Assembly: GCA_002337045.1 (NCBI GenBank)
Contig: DDFF01000006.1
Location: 310,001 to 374,000 of the forward strand
From: Bacteroidetes bacterium UBA1935
GTDB lineage: Bacteria > Bacteroidota > Bacteroidia > Chitinophagales > Chitinophagaceae
Length of the DNA: 64,000 bases
Direction of reading: 5' to 3'
In this document: piece by piece, positions 25,174 to 33,822 of the stretch
Position numbering within the stretch: the first letter of the stretch is position 1
Layout of the letters: the number at the start of each line of letters is the position of its first letter
Notes under the pieces: model-generated
What the model saw: the letters and a program-made list of their open reading frames with translations, nothing else
Databases searched by the model: none
Told to the model about the DNA's origin: nothing
Translations under genes and position numbers: made by a program

Positions 25174-27402
25174 TTAATTACTTAAATGTGATTTCATTTG
25201 CAGCGCGGCAGACTGGTTGACAGGATTGTAGATAGAGTTCAGCAAATCTTTCTTCTCCCTTCTTGTAAGGTGGAAGTTGAGTGCTGCACTTTTTTCGGGA
25301 TGTTCGGGCACATACTCCATTGTTATGATGTCCAGCTTTTTATCAAACAAGCCAAGTGCATAGTCCTTCAGATAGCTTTGGCCATAAGACTGAAAGCTCT
25401 CCCATTTATTTTGAATCACAAACAATGGTGTTGTTATCATACTTGCCAGATTGTTGATAGGGGATTGCGGAAAGAGTTCATGTTCTCGTGTATCACGTAT
25501 CTGCAGTAGTACTACTTGCTTATTGTTACGTGCTATCCAGTCTTTCATGGTGTATAGATAACGCACTGCTACTTCCATACCAAAATTATCACGCAGCCCT
25601 GCATCCATCAGGTTTATCTCTGGTACAGATGGCATACGTACTACAGGTAGTATATACGGGAATGTCGCGTTGGCACGCAATGCAGTAGTGATGCGCAGGT
25701 TGTAAGGATTCTGTGATTCAAAGAACGCTGCAAAATCAATAGCATCTACAGCGGCATTGTTATATTTATCGTACTGTGGTTTGCTAAGGTAGCTTACAGG
25801 CAGTGCCGCAAACATCATGCGCTTACCATCATTCACTATTGTGCTGTTCACAATCAGTGCGGGCATATCGCAATTTTTTTCTTTTGCGGTGTAGTCGCCC
25901 AGTTTATGATCCAGCATGCCTTCTGTATTGCGTATCAACTCTTGCTCCATAGAATAGCCACGGTCTTTTTTATAAGAATATCCCGCAACAGCTATTTTGT
26001 TGAAAGGCGAAGCTATATCAACACTGGCAAGCGAATAGATGATGGAGTTCAATAAATCTTTACCAATATTTTCCTGATACTTGCTGTTGTATGGTGTAGC
26101 AATCTTTTGTTCGCGATAACTGCTATGTACCTCTCGCCAGTAAGAAGCCCCCAGCATCCCACCAGAAGCCCCTGTTATCAGCACTGCATCATCAAACAAT
26201 CTGCCTTTGTTTACACTATCAATATATTGCAGTGTACGGAATGTCCAGTATGCAGAACGATTACCACCACCGCTAACGCATATTACAACTAGCGGGGCAT
26301 TGGTGTCTTTTGCTGCCATGCGTTTTTGCTGCCATAGGTCGAGGCGTTTTTCTTCCAGTTGTTTATCGCGCAGGCAAACAGCATTGTTGAATATGGTGTT
26401 TAGTTTTTCAGGCTCATATCGAGGTCTGGAGGTTGTGTCTGTCTGGTAATTCAGTCCGTATGCTATACTGCGCATATCTATCACATCATTTTTTACCATC
26501 AGGGACAGTGTGGAAAATATCAATACCCATCCCAGCATCTCCCAGCTACGCAGAAAATACTTCATAGCGCCGACTATGCCCATGATAACCGAAAACAGAA
26601 TCAGGAAGCTGGCACCTGCAGGTATACGCAGCACGGGCTGGTCTACAAAAAAGCCCGATGCCCACAATAGCATCAATGCAAATATGGTAGCGGTTACGGC
26701 ATTGCGGTGGTGCTTGCGCAAAACTGTTTGTAATAGTTTTTGAGAATAGCTTTCCAGCTCATCACAACGCTGAATTTTAAGCCTGCCATCAATGAAAGTA
26801 TCGGTGCGAACTATATCCATCTCATAGTCGAGCGCATCATAAGGTATCAGGCTTTTGATACGGGACGGGTTGGCTATGCGTGTTACCACTACTTTCAGCA
26901 AATCTCTGTCTACCCTGAAGAAATAAGCAAACGAAACGATGATGATAAGGCTGAAGCCAATATAAAAACCAAGCTGGAACAAAAATGCCTGCATGGCTTT
27001 TGTATGTTCATCGTGCAGCTGATAACGGGTGATGGTAATAGAATAGAATATCAGAAATACCGTAGGTAATACTGAATTGTTGATGCAGTATTTAATAAAT
27101 GCATGCCTTACCGCACCCAAAAAAGGCAGCCTTGTGCTGTGAATGATGAACGTGGTAATGTGCCATGCCATTACAAAAACAGCCATAGCTCCCCCCAGTA
27201 TAAACATGCTAAAGAAGCTGATTTCACCCTGATATTCTGGCGCCAGAAACAAGGAGGATGCACCAAACACCGCTGCGAAGTGTCCTGTGATGGTAGATAT
27301 CAGTACTACCCAGAATACCAAGAGCAACTGATACTTGCGGAAGTGCAGTATCAACAACTGCACAGGCAGGAAGCGGAATATGTTTTTCAGTACATCACGC
27401 AT
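25174..27402 (-). CDS. Membrane-anchored patatin-like phospholipase
   Basis: A 742-residue protein in two parts. Residues about 1-330 hold several hydrophobic segments (for example LLVFWVVLISTITGHFAAVF, FFSMFILGGAMAVFVMAW, VTATIFALMLLWASGFFV) and anchor it in a membrane. From about residue 375 a patatin domain follows: VVICVSGGGNRSAYW is the oxyanion loop, ITGASGGMLGASYW carries the nucleophilic Ser in GxSxG, and NLMDAGLRDNFG supplies the catalytic Asp in a D-A/G-G motif. It probably hydrolyses acyl lipids at the membrane. Patatins of this long membrane form are uncommon outside Bacteroidota. Confidence 0.85.
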   Translation of the reverse strand: MRDVLKNIFRFLPVQLLILHFRKYQLLLVFWVVLISTITGHFAAVFGASSLFLAPEYQGEISFFSMFILGGAMAVFVMAWHITTFIIHSTRLPFLGAVRHAFIKYCINNSVLPTVFLIFYSITITRYQLHDEHTKAMQAFLFQLGFYIGFSLIIIVSFAYFFRVDRDLLKVVVTRIANPSRIKSLIPYDALDYEMDIVRTDTFIDGRLKIQRCDELESYSQKLLQTVLRKHHRNAVTATIFALMLLWASGFFVDQPVLRIPAGASFLILFSVIMGIVGAMKYFLRSWEMLGWVLIFSTLSLMVKNDVIDMRSIAYGLNYQTDTTSRPRYEPEKLNTIFNNAVCLRDKQLEEKRLDLWQQKRMAAKDTNAPLVVICVSGGGNRSAYWTFRTLQYIDSVNKGRLFDDAVLITGASGGMLGASYWREVHSSYREQKIATPYNSKYQENIGKDLLNSIIYSLASVDIASPFNKIAVAGYSYKKDRGYSMEQELIRNTEGMLDHKLGDYTAKEKNCDMPALIVNSTIVNDGKRMMFAALPVSYLSKPQYDKYNNAAVDAIDFAAFFESQNPYNLRITTALRANATFPYILPVVRMPSVPEINLMDAGLRDNFGMEVAVRYLYTMKDWIARNNKQVVLLQIRDTREHELFPQSPINNLASMITTPLFVIQNKWESFQSYGQSYLKDYALGLFDKKLDIITMEYVPEHPEKSAALNFHLTRREKKDLLNSIYNPVNQSAALQMKSHLSN

Positions 27403-27471
27403 TGCGTCGTATTCTTACATTAAGATACGACATACTTACTGCCTTTTTGTAACGGCTATGTATAATTTGCG

Positions 27472-28542
27472 TTATGATGTTTTACGGCGTACGGCATAGA
27501 GGTTTACAACCAATGCCATCAGCAGGAACATAGCAAATAGCTGGTGCAGCTCTGCCAGTACCTCAAACGTGCCGAATTTACCAGGTATTATTTTAGGCGC
27601 ACTGATAACCGTAACTATACCTAATATCACCTGTACAAATACCAAAACAAAAGGCCACCAACGGGCACTGCTTATAAGACTGCCGCTGTTTTGTTTTGCA
27701 AACTTGCTCGCACTGCCAAACCAAAACATAATGAGTGTGAACAACAGATATGCAAGCTGTCTGTGCATGAAGTGTATATTGATAGGATGGTTCACGAAGC
27801 TGTGTAACATTACGCTATCTGGCACCCACATGCCATTGATGGTAGGCCATGTTGGTGCTGCCATTGCAGCTTTAAGACCAGCCATAAATGCACCATATAC
27901 TAATTGTATACATAGTACTGCAATAGTAACTATGGTAAATGTATGCAGCTTGTTATTAAACGTTAGTTTCCTGTCCGGTACCAATAGTTTTAGCGCAAAC
28001 CAAAGTGTGTAGCACAGCAACAGTAGCGCTGCCATGAAGTGCAGGGCCAGCTTTATGTGGTTTACATAGAGGTTAGTATCATTCAGCCCGCTTGCTACCA
28101 TTATCCATCCTATCAATCCCTGTACGCCACCTAGTATAAAGAGGATGATGAAAGGAACAATCATCTGCTTATCGAAATACTGCTTTACGATGAAATAGAT
28201 AAAACCAATAGCAAAGACTACCCCCAGCAACCTTGCCCACACGCGGTGAAACCATTCCCAAAAGAAGATGAATTTAAAATCATCGACCGTAAAGTGGTTA
28301 TTGATGTATTTGAACTGTGCTATCTGCTGGTATTTTTCAAAAGCTTCATTCCATGCTGCATCTCCCATTGGTGGCATTGCACCCATAATGGGTTTCCATT
28401 CTGTAATGGACAACCCCGAACCGGTGAGGCGGGTAACACCACCGAGGAGTACCTGTATGATAATCATAAAAACACCCGTCAACAACCAATATGCTACTGC
28501 CCGTCTCTTTTTATTGTCGTACACCCTTGAAAAGATTTGCAT
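27472..28542 (-). CDS. ctaA: Heme A synthase
   Basis: A 356-residue polytopic membrane protein of the CtaA/COX15 family. It opens with VLLGGVTRLTGSGLSITEWK and PIMGAMPP, the family signature, then FFWEWFHRVWARLLG with a heme-ligand His. The other heme-ligand region is HPINIHFMHRQLAYLL, and ELHQLFAMFLL is near the end; about eight membrane helices are visible. It oxidises heme O to heme A for aa3-type cytochrome oxidase. A TAAATTTG element lies just 1 nt upstream of the ATG, so translation might instead begin at the in-frame GTG at 28524. Confidence 0.92.
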   Translation of the reverse strand: MQIFSRVYDNKKRRAVAYWLLTGVFMIIIQVLLGGVTRLTGSGLSITEWKPIMGAMPPMGDAAWNEAFEKYQQIAQFKYINNHFTVDDFKFIFFWEWFHRVWARLLGVVFAIGFIYFIVKQYFDKQMIVPFIILFILGGVQGLIGWIMVASGLNDTNLYVNHIKLALHFMAALLLLCYTLWFALKLLVPDRKLTFNNKLHTFTIVTIAVLCIQLVYGAFMAGLKAAMAAPTWPTINGMWVPDSVMLHSFVNHPINIHFMHRQLAYLLFTLIMFWFGSASKFAKQNSGSLISSARWWPFVLVFVQVILGIVTVISAPKIIPGKFGTFEVLAELHQLFAMFLLMALVVNLYAVRRKTS

Positions 28543-28543
28543 G

Positions 28544-28551
28544 CAAATTTA
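28544..28551 (-). promoter_or_regulatory. -7 promoter element TAAATTTG at the ctaA start
   Basis: Exact TAnnTTTG match on the minus strand, 1 nt upstream of the assumed ATG at 28542, too close for that ATG to be inside the message unless the transcript starts at or after it. Confidence 0.45.
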
Positions 28552-28935
28552 GGTGCTTCGCCCGGTATAAAATCAGCTTGTTTATGTGGTACTTCATTCC
28601 CCGAAGTGTAGAAAATAATCTACAATACATCCACATAATTTATTTAATTCCTAACATTAGGATTATCAATGCTTTAAGCGAATAAAAGTTTTTTCTTTAA
28701 AAATTATTTGTTGTTTGTGGATGAATGTCGCCATAGTAGCGGTTTTCAGCACAAAAGCCATGTAGCAGCCTGATTTCTAAGTGTTTAAGGATTGTAAATA
28801 TTCCCGAAAATGGAAACAATGGCTTGAAAATTGTCTTTAAATTGGGGAATTTGCATATCGTTGATTTAAAATGAGTTATGCAAGCTCGAAACTTTCACTA
28901 TATCGTATTAATTAACAATTAAAATTGTAAACCGT
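28552..28935. other. Long AT-rich intergenic region upstream of the HU gene
   Basis: About 380 bp without a gene between divergent ctaA and the HU-like gene. It is AT-rich and contains a small inverted repeat (TCCTAA/TTAGGA at 28649-28662). No tRNA, riboswitch-like fold or open frame was found. It likely holds the HU promoter and a long leader. Confidence 0.5.
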
Positions 28936-29262
28936 ATGAGAAAGGCTGATGTAGTCACCAACATTGCTGAAAAAACCGGCATTCCTAAAGTTGACATCCT
29001 CGTAACCCTTGAAGCATTTTTTAAAGAAGTGAAAGCATCGATGGTAGAAGGTGAACCTGTTTACGTACGTGGCTTTGGTAGCTTTATACTGAAGAAGCGT
29101 GCTGCTAAAATAGGCAGGAACATCAAGAAGAACGTGGCGGTTGAAATTCCTGAACACTTTATTCCGGCATTCAAACCTGCTAAAGAGTTTGTACAGGCAG
29201 TGAAAGAGTCTAAGCATGAGCTGAGAGAACACTCTGCTGTAGACGTAGAAGACAGGGATTAG
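28936..29262 (+). CDS. HU-family DNA-binding protein
   Basis: A 108-residue histone-like protein. The HU/IHF fold is clear: MRKADVVTNIAEKTGIPK (helix 1), FGSFILKKRAAKIGRN (beta arm entry) and VEIPEHFIPAFKPAKEFVQA (the family's conserved P-x-F-x-P-x-K end). It carries an acidic tail of about 12 residues beyond the usual 90-95. It binds and bends DNA as a dimer. It opens a run of genes that continues with a TPR protein, a 29-residue basic protein and RNase G, all on the same strand. Confidence 0.92.
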   Translation: MRKADVVTNIAEKTGIPKVDILVTLEAFFKEVKASMVEGEPVYVRGFGSFILKKRAAKIGRNIKKNVAVEIPEHFIPAFKPAKEFVQAVKESKHELREHSAVDVEDRD

Positions 29263-29293
29263 TGATGAATGAGTGCGCAAGGCATAATTACTG

Positions 29294-29301
29294 TACCTTT
29301 G
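29294..29301 (+). promoter_or_regulatory. -7 promoter element TACCTTTG upstream of the TPR gene
   Basis: Exact TAnnTTTG match ending 16 nt before the TTG start at 29318, so this gene has its own promoter as well as possible read-through from the HU gene. Confidence 0.55.
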
Positions 29302-29317
29302 CGCAGAAATTGATGCT

Positions 29318-30178
29318 TTGAAACCGGTACATTATATCTCCATCATCGGGGCGCTTGGCCTCGTTGCGTTATTATACTTTGGTGCAAACACCACCCCGCC
29401 TGCAAAGAAAGCAGAGGGTGGAGCGCCGCAGGGCATGGCTGCAGGGATGTCGTCTACACACACATCTATGCAGCCTGCTTCTTTTGATTCCATAGAAACT
29501 GCAGCCAGAAAAACCCTGCCTGAACACGCTATCGGCGAGGTAGCGGCAGTGGAAAAAGAACTCAGCAGCCTGAAAGATTCTGTAGCTATGGCTCCCGTGT
29601 ACTGGAAGCTGGGCAAGGTGTGGCAGGAGCATAAACAGTTCCCTGTTGCAGCATATTATTATGCCAAATCAGCAAAGTTGGAGAATTCGGAAAAAAACCT
29701 CAACTTTGCAGGCCAATTATTTTTGGACCTCATGCAGAGGGGCGGCTCTCCGGCCGTTACAGTGTGGGAAGCGCAGCAATCAATTGCTTGTTTTCAACGC
29801 TCTCTGGATTTGAATCCTAAAAATGATACGGTAAAGATGGCCCTGGCGGCTGCTTTGATAGAAGGTGCGGGAGAAACGATGCAGGGTGTACAGTTGTTAC
29901 TCGGCATTACCCGCGAAAGACCGGACGATATACCTGCCAACCTGATGTTAGGAAGGCTAGCGATACAGTCTGGGCAGTTTGACAAAGCAGTTGGCCGTTT
30001 TGAAACAGTCTTAAAGCAGGAAGCTAACAATACAGAAGCAATGTATTTTTTGGCAGAGGCTTATAAGGGCAAAGGGGAAAAGCAAAAAGCAATCGAATTG
30101 TTTGAAAAATGCAAGAAGATTGTGAACAATCCTGAGTTCGATAAAGAGATTGACAATTATATAAATTCATTTAAGTAA
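29318..30178 (+). CDS. Membrane-anchored TPR protein, TTG start
   Basis: A 286-residue protein. A single N-terminal hydrophobic segment (YISIIGALGLVALLYFGA) acts as a signal anchor, followed by an Ala/Thr/Ser linker and tetratricopeptide repeats from about residue 85 to the end (for example AYYYAKSAKLENSEKN, IPANLMLGRLAIQSGQFDKA, TEAMYFLAEAYKGKGEKQKA). The start must be TTG: the only nearby ATG (29313) is out of frame and stops after two codons. A later in-frame ATG would remove the membrane anchor. Probably an adaptor facing the periplasm; partner unknown. Followed after 19 bp by the 29-residue gene. Confidence 0.85.
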   Translation: MKPVHYISIIGALGLVALLYFGANTTPPAKKAEGGAPQGMAAGMSSTHTSMQPASFDSIETAARKTLPEHAIGEVAAVEKELSSLKDSVAMAPVYWKLGKVWQEHKQFPVAAYYYAKSAKLENSEKNLNFAGQLFLDLMQRGGSPAVTVWEAQQSIACFQRSLDLNPKNDTVKMALAAALIEGAGETMQGVQLLLGITRERPDDIPANLMLGRLAIQSGQFDKAVGRFETVLKQEANNTEAMYFLAEAYKGKGEKQKAIELFEKCKKIVNNPEFDKEIDNYINSFK

Positions 30179-30197
30179 CTAATAAATTATTCGTGTT

Positions 30198-30287
30198 ATG
30201 CCTTGTGGTAAGAAAAGAAAAAGACATAAAATTGCAACTCACAAACGTAAAAAGCGTTTGAGAAAAAACCGTCATAAGAAGAAATAA
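30198..30287 (+). CDS. 29-residue Lys/Arg-rich ribosome-associated-type protein
   Basis: A 29-residue protein, MPCGKKRKRHKIATHKRKKR then LRKNRHKKK, of almost pure basic residues. It resembles the AURKAIP1/COX24-domain short proteins of bacteria and organelles (bS22-like), which bind the small ribosomal subunit; Bacteroidota encode this almost identical motif. It is not covered by any other open frame on its strand. It starts 19 bp after the TPR gene and precedes the leader of the RNase gene. The call rests on composition and my recall of the family. Confidence 0.75.
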   Translation: MPCGKKRKRHKIATHKRKKRLRKNRHKKK

Positions 30288-30348
30288 GGTAAAGCCGGGC
30301 GCCTCCTGCTTCCCTTTTTCCTAATACATTTTGTAGTAATTCATTATT

Positions 30349-30402
30349 CCTACATCTTTTTCTGTGCTTCGTATATATAAGTTGCACGGAAGAAGATGTA
30401 GG
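30349..30402 (+). promoter_or_regulatory. 19-bp hairpin in the leader of the RNase G/E gene
   Basis: Left arm 30349-30367 and right arm 30384-30402 pair over all 19 positions when read as plus-strand RNA, with two G-U wobbles, around a 16-nt loop. The wobbles are possible only in the plus-strand RNA, showing that structure, not DNA palindromy, is kept. It lies 83 nt upstream of the RNase start and is followed by GTTTTGTT. It may be a regulatory or processing site or a weak terminator of the upstream gene. Confidence 0.6.
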
Positions 30403-30485
30403 GTTTTGTTATTGCGATTTGTTTTCTGCAATATTATTTACAGGATTGTACGCACCGGCCAAGTGTAATTGGAAAAACACGGTGA

Positions 30486-32045
30486 ATGAACAAAGAACTT
30501 ATTATCAACGCTTCGGGCGAGGGTGTAGAAATCGCTTTGCTTGAAGATAAAAAACTGGTTGAGCTGCATTATCAGGTTGGCCAGGATAACTTTGCCGTAG
30601 GCGATTTGTACCTCGGTAAGGTTAAAAAACTGATGCCCGGCCTCAACGCGGCATTTGTAGACGTTGGTTACGAAAAAGATGCATTCTTACACTATACAGA
30701 CCTTAGCCCATACTTCCGTTCGCTGGTAAAGTTTACTAAAGAGTCTATAGAAGGTAACACCTCTTGGGGTGAAGATTTCGGAAAGTTTAAAAACGAATCT
30801 GAAATTGTAAAAACAGGTAAGATTACAGACGTAGCCAATCCTAAACCGGAAATACTGGTTCAGATATTAAAAGAACCTATTTCTCAGAAAGGTCCGCGCC
30901 TTAGTTGCGAAATATCACTTCCCGGTCGTTTTGTGGTAATGACACCATTTAATGACGTTATTGCTATTTCCCGCAAAATACATTCTGCTGAAGAGCGCAA
31001 AAGACTGCAAAAGATAGTAGAAGCCATCAAACCAAAGAACTTTGGTGTGATAGTACGTACTGCCGCCGAAGGCAAGAATACTGCTGAACTGCATGCAGAC
31101 CTGCTGGCGCTGGAAGAGATGTGGAAGAACATGCAACACAGTCTGAAAGGTGCCAAGGCTCCGCAAATCATCATGAGCGAACAGGATAAGACGACATCTA
31201 TACTGCGCGATTTGTTGAGTGAGAGTTTCCAGAAGATTGTGGTGAATGACAAGAAGTTGCACAACGAAACCAAAGAATACATAGCCCGCATAGCTCCTGA
31301 AAAGGAAGAGATTGTTACCTACCATAGTGCAGGTATTGCTGTATTTGATCAATATGGCATTACCAAACAGGTAAAAGCATCTTTTGGGAAAACGGTAAAC
31401 TTATCGAGTGGTGCATACCTTATCATAGAGCATACAGAAGCGCTGCACGTAATAGATGTGAACAGTGGTACCCGCAGCAACGATTCCGGACAGGAACAAA
31501 ATGCATTGGCTACCAATCTGGAAGCTGCTGAAGAAATAGCACGCCAGATGCGCCTGCGCGACTTGGGTGGTATCATCATCATCGACTTTATAGACATGAA
31601 GCTGCCTGAAAACAAAAAGCAGCTGCTGGATGCTATGGAGAAGTTTATGGCTAACGACAGAGCAAGGCATACGATATTGCCTATTTCTAAATTTGGCCTG
31701 ATGCAGATAACACGCCAGCGCCTGCGTCCTGAACTGAATATATCTACTACAGAGCTTTGCCCGTCTTGCAAGGGTACAGGTAAAATAGGCCCGTCTATAC
31801 TGATAGCAGACGAAATAGAAAAAGATATTCGCTATCTGGTAGATCAGGGACACAGAGACTTGTCGCTGCATCTGCATCCTATATTGGCAGGTTATCTTAC
31901 AAAAGGTAGCATCTTCAAGAAATCTATACTGAAGAAATGGGCAAGTACTTATAAAACAAAACTGCACATAGTAGAAGATAACAATGCAGGTATTACCCAA
32001 TACCAATTCTACGATACTAAAACGGAAGACTTAATTAAGTTATAA
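30486..32045 (+). CDS. Ribonuclease G/E family protein
   Basis: A 519-residue endoribonuclease of the RNase E/G family, single S1 plus RNase-H-like domain without the long RNase E scaffold tail. The S1 domain is near the N-terminus (GDLYLGKVKKLMPGLNAAFV); the catalytic acidic site follows as VIDVNSGT and IIIDFIDM; the Zn-link cysteines are CPSCKGTG. It cleaves single-stranded, 5'-monophosphorylated RNA in rRNA maturation and mRNA decay. It carries a roughly 100-residue insertion near 80-130 (SWGEDFGKFKNESEIVKTGK) common in Bacteroidota. Its leader holds a strong hairpin. Confidence 0.95.
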   Translation: MNKELIINASGEGVEIALLEDKKLVELHYQVGQDNFAVGDLYLGKVKKLMPGLNAAFVDVGYEKDAFLHYTDLSPYFRSLVKFTKESIEGNTSWGEDFGKFKNESEIVKTGKITDVANPKPEILVQILKEPISQKGPRLSCEISLPGRFVVMTPFNDVIAISRKIHSAEERKRLQKIVEAIKPKNFGVIVRTAAEGKNTAELHADLLALEEMWKNMQHSLKGAKAPQIIMSEQDKTTSILRDLLSESFQKIVVNDKKLHNETKEYIARIAPEKEEIVTYHSAGIAVFDQYGITKQVKASFGKTVNLSSGAYLIIEHTEALHVIDVNSGTRSNDSGQEQNALATNLEAAEEIARQMRLRDLGGIIIIDFIDMKLPENKKQLLDAMEKFMANDRARHTILPISKFGLMQITRQRLRPELNISTTELCPSCKGTGKIGPSILIADEIEKDIRYLVDQGHRDLSLHLHPILAGYLTKGSIFKKSILKKWASTYKTKLHIVEDNNAGITQYQFYDTKTEDLIKL

Positions 32046-32051
32046 AAAAGC

Positions 32052-32079
32052 AAAGAGCGAGGTTTAAACCTCGCTCTTT
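32052..32079. terminator. Rho-independent terminator after the RNase gene
   Basis: Perfect palindrome AAAGAGCGAGGTTT / AAACCTCGCTCTTT followed by a T run. Confidence 0.9.
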
Positions 32080-32165
32080 TTAATTAGGATAAATCCACCC
32101 TCTAAAGCTATCAGAAAAGAGGATTTTATCCTTAGGTGCTTTTGTTTTAAGCAATCGGGGTGTAA

Positions 32166-32960
32166 TTAGTTGATGTTGATATTTTTTACAACAGCTTGTT
32201 CTTTGATGAACACATATTTCTTGCTGTTGAGCGTTACAAAATTGTATTTGTAAGGACATACTTCAAGCAGTGCTGAGTTGTCTGATACTGCTGTAAGTGC
32301 AGACAACTCAGAAGCGCTGATAGTTACAGAACCTGCGTTTGCTGCATAGGTTTTGGTGAATGAAGTATTACCTGAAGCTATTAACACAATTACAGAGTCT
32401 GCACCTGTAAGGCTACTACTGTTGAATGTGAAAGAAATACCGCTTGATTTAGTAATGCTTGAAGGTAAAGTGCCACTGTAGTCAGGGTATGCAATGTTGT
32501 GGCTGTATGAGAACCCGGCAACACTACTGCTGCCGCCAACCGTCCATGCAGATTTTGCAGAGCTGCCGTTACCAAAGTCGAGGCTGGAAGGTGTTTGGCC
32601 AACCATTGCCATTTTAGTGTAGGCATTGTTTGTCGCTTTCTCCAGATTATATGTGTTTACAGACACAGTACCTGCATCGGTAAATGTAGTGCCACCTGGT
32701 GTTACGTTGAAGAACGCACTTGCCAATTCCATATCCAACGTAACAGGAATTGGTGAGCCTGCAGGTTGAGAATTGTATTCCATCTTGATGCTAACCAAGC
32801 CACCATACAAATCGCTGGCAGTAGGTGTAGGAGATGGCGGTGTTGGGGTTGTACTTGTTGGAGTAGGTGTTGTTGTTGGGGTAGTCGTTGTTGTTTTCTT
32901 GTCGCAAGATGTTGTAAGAACTATCATTGCTGCAGAAGCTAGAAGTGTAAGCTTTTTCAT
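32166..32960 (-). CDS. Lipoprotein with Thr/Pro-rich linker
   Basis: A 264-residue protein. From the ATG at 32960 it starts MKKLTLLASAAMIVLTTSCD, a lipoprotein signal with Cys at about residue 19, then a linker of Thr and Pro repeats (TTTTTPTTTPTPTSTTPTPP) and a folded domain rich in Ser/Thr beta strands with a final KYVFIKEQAVVKN. Short exported stalk-and-head architecture like the 6618 lipoprotein. An earlier ATG at 32984 would place extra residues before the signal. No family recognised. Confidence 0.8.
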   Translation of the reverse strand: MKKLTLLASAAMIVLTTSCDKKTTTTTPTTTPTPTSTTPTPPSPTPTASDLYGGLVSIKMEYNSQPAGSPIPVTLDMELASAFFNVTPGGTTFTDAGTVSVNTYNLEKATNNAYTKMAMVGQTPSSLDFGNGSSAKSAWTVGGSSSVAGFSYSHNIAYPDYSGTLPSSITKSSGISFTFNSSSLTGADSVIVLIASGNTSFTKTYAANAGSVTISASELSALTAVSDNSALLEVCPYKYNFVTLNSKKYVFIKEQAVVKNININ

Positions 32961-33084
32961 TGTAAAGATGTTTTGCGTTATCAAATAGATTTATCCTTAG
33001 TTGATGACACAAAAGTATAGCCGCATTACGGGCGGCTATATACAATTATAAAGGTATTTTATACTACGTACTGGTACGGATGTG

Positions 33085-33729
33085 CTATATAAGCTGCCTT
33101 TCCATGGCATAGCGTATAAGGCCTACAACGGTCTTGTTGTTTGTTTTGCGCAGCATGTTTTTGCGGTGTGTTTCTACAGTGCGCTCGCTAATGAATAGTG
33201 TATCTGCTATTTGTGCATTGCTGTATTCCTGCGCTATCAGCTTTAGTATCTCCAGCTCACGTTCTGTTAGTTTTGCCTCTTCGGGTTCGTTCAGCCTTTT
33301 CTGTTGCTGCACAACCATAGAGGTTATTTTTTCAGAAACCTCTGAAGAGAAATACATCTTGCCCTGCGCCACCTGCCTGATAGCTTCTACCAGTTCTTTA
33401 TCATTTACATTCTTCAACAGATATCCAGATACGCCAGCTTCTATCATATCCATGATATGACCTGCATCATCGTGCATAGAAAGAGTGATGACAAATATAT
33501 CCGGGAAGAATTCTTTTATTTTTCTGGTTAGCACATCGCCTGTCATGCCCGGCATGTTAATGTCGACCAAAGCAACATCGGGCTTTGTATTCTTAAGGTC
33601 GTCAAACAATGTACTACCGTTGTCGTACATTCCTACCACCTCAAGATCTGCCTGTTTCTGAAGCATAGCTTTCAGTCCGTCGAGCAGAATGTGATGGTCA
33701 TCCGCAATTACAATCTTCGTTTTGTTCAT
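33085..33729 (-). CDS. NarL/FixJ-type response regulator
   Basis: A 214-residue regulator: receiver domain (IVIADDHHILLDGLKAML at the start, phospho-acceptor Asp in ALVDINMPG, conserved Thr/Ser and Lys later in LSMHDD and LLKNV) followed by a LuxR-type helix-turn-helix near the C-terminus (LTERELEILKLIAQEYSNAQ and ISERTVETHRKNMLRK). It is expected to activate transcription when phosphorylated. No histidine kinase gene lies nearby, so it is an orphan here. The ATG at 33729 fits the family start; an earlier in-frame ATG would add an unrelated stretch. Confidence 0.93.
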   Translation of the reverse strand: MNKTKIVIADDHHILLDGLKAMLQKQADLEVVGMYDNGSTLFDDLKNTKPDVALVDINMPGMTGDVLTRKIKEFFPDIFVITLSMHDDAGHIMDMIEAGVSGYLLKNVNDKELVEAIRQVAQGKMYFSSEVSEKITSMVVQQQKRLNEPEEAKLTERELEILKLIAQEYSNAQIADTLFISERTVETHRKNMLRKTNNKTVVGLIRYAMERQLI

Positions 33730-33822
33730 ACCTATGAGGTAAGGGGGTAAGCAATTCAATGATGTTGTTATTGCCAAATAACAAGAACAAGATACACAAA
33801 CTGTTAAATACAAAAAAGGATA

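Noticed and set aside
28649..28662. Inverted repeat TCCTAA/TTAGGA upstream of the HU gene
   Set aside because: Only 6-bp arms with a 2-nt gap and no second copy nearby; too weak to call an operator.
33085..33729. Two-component system
   Set aside because: The response regulator has no histidine kinase gene in the window, so no system can be described.
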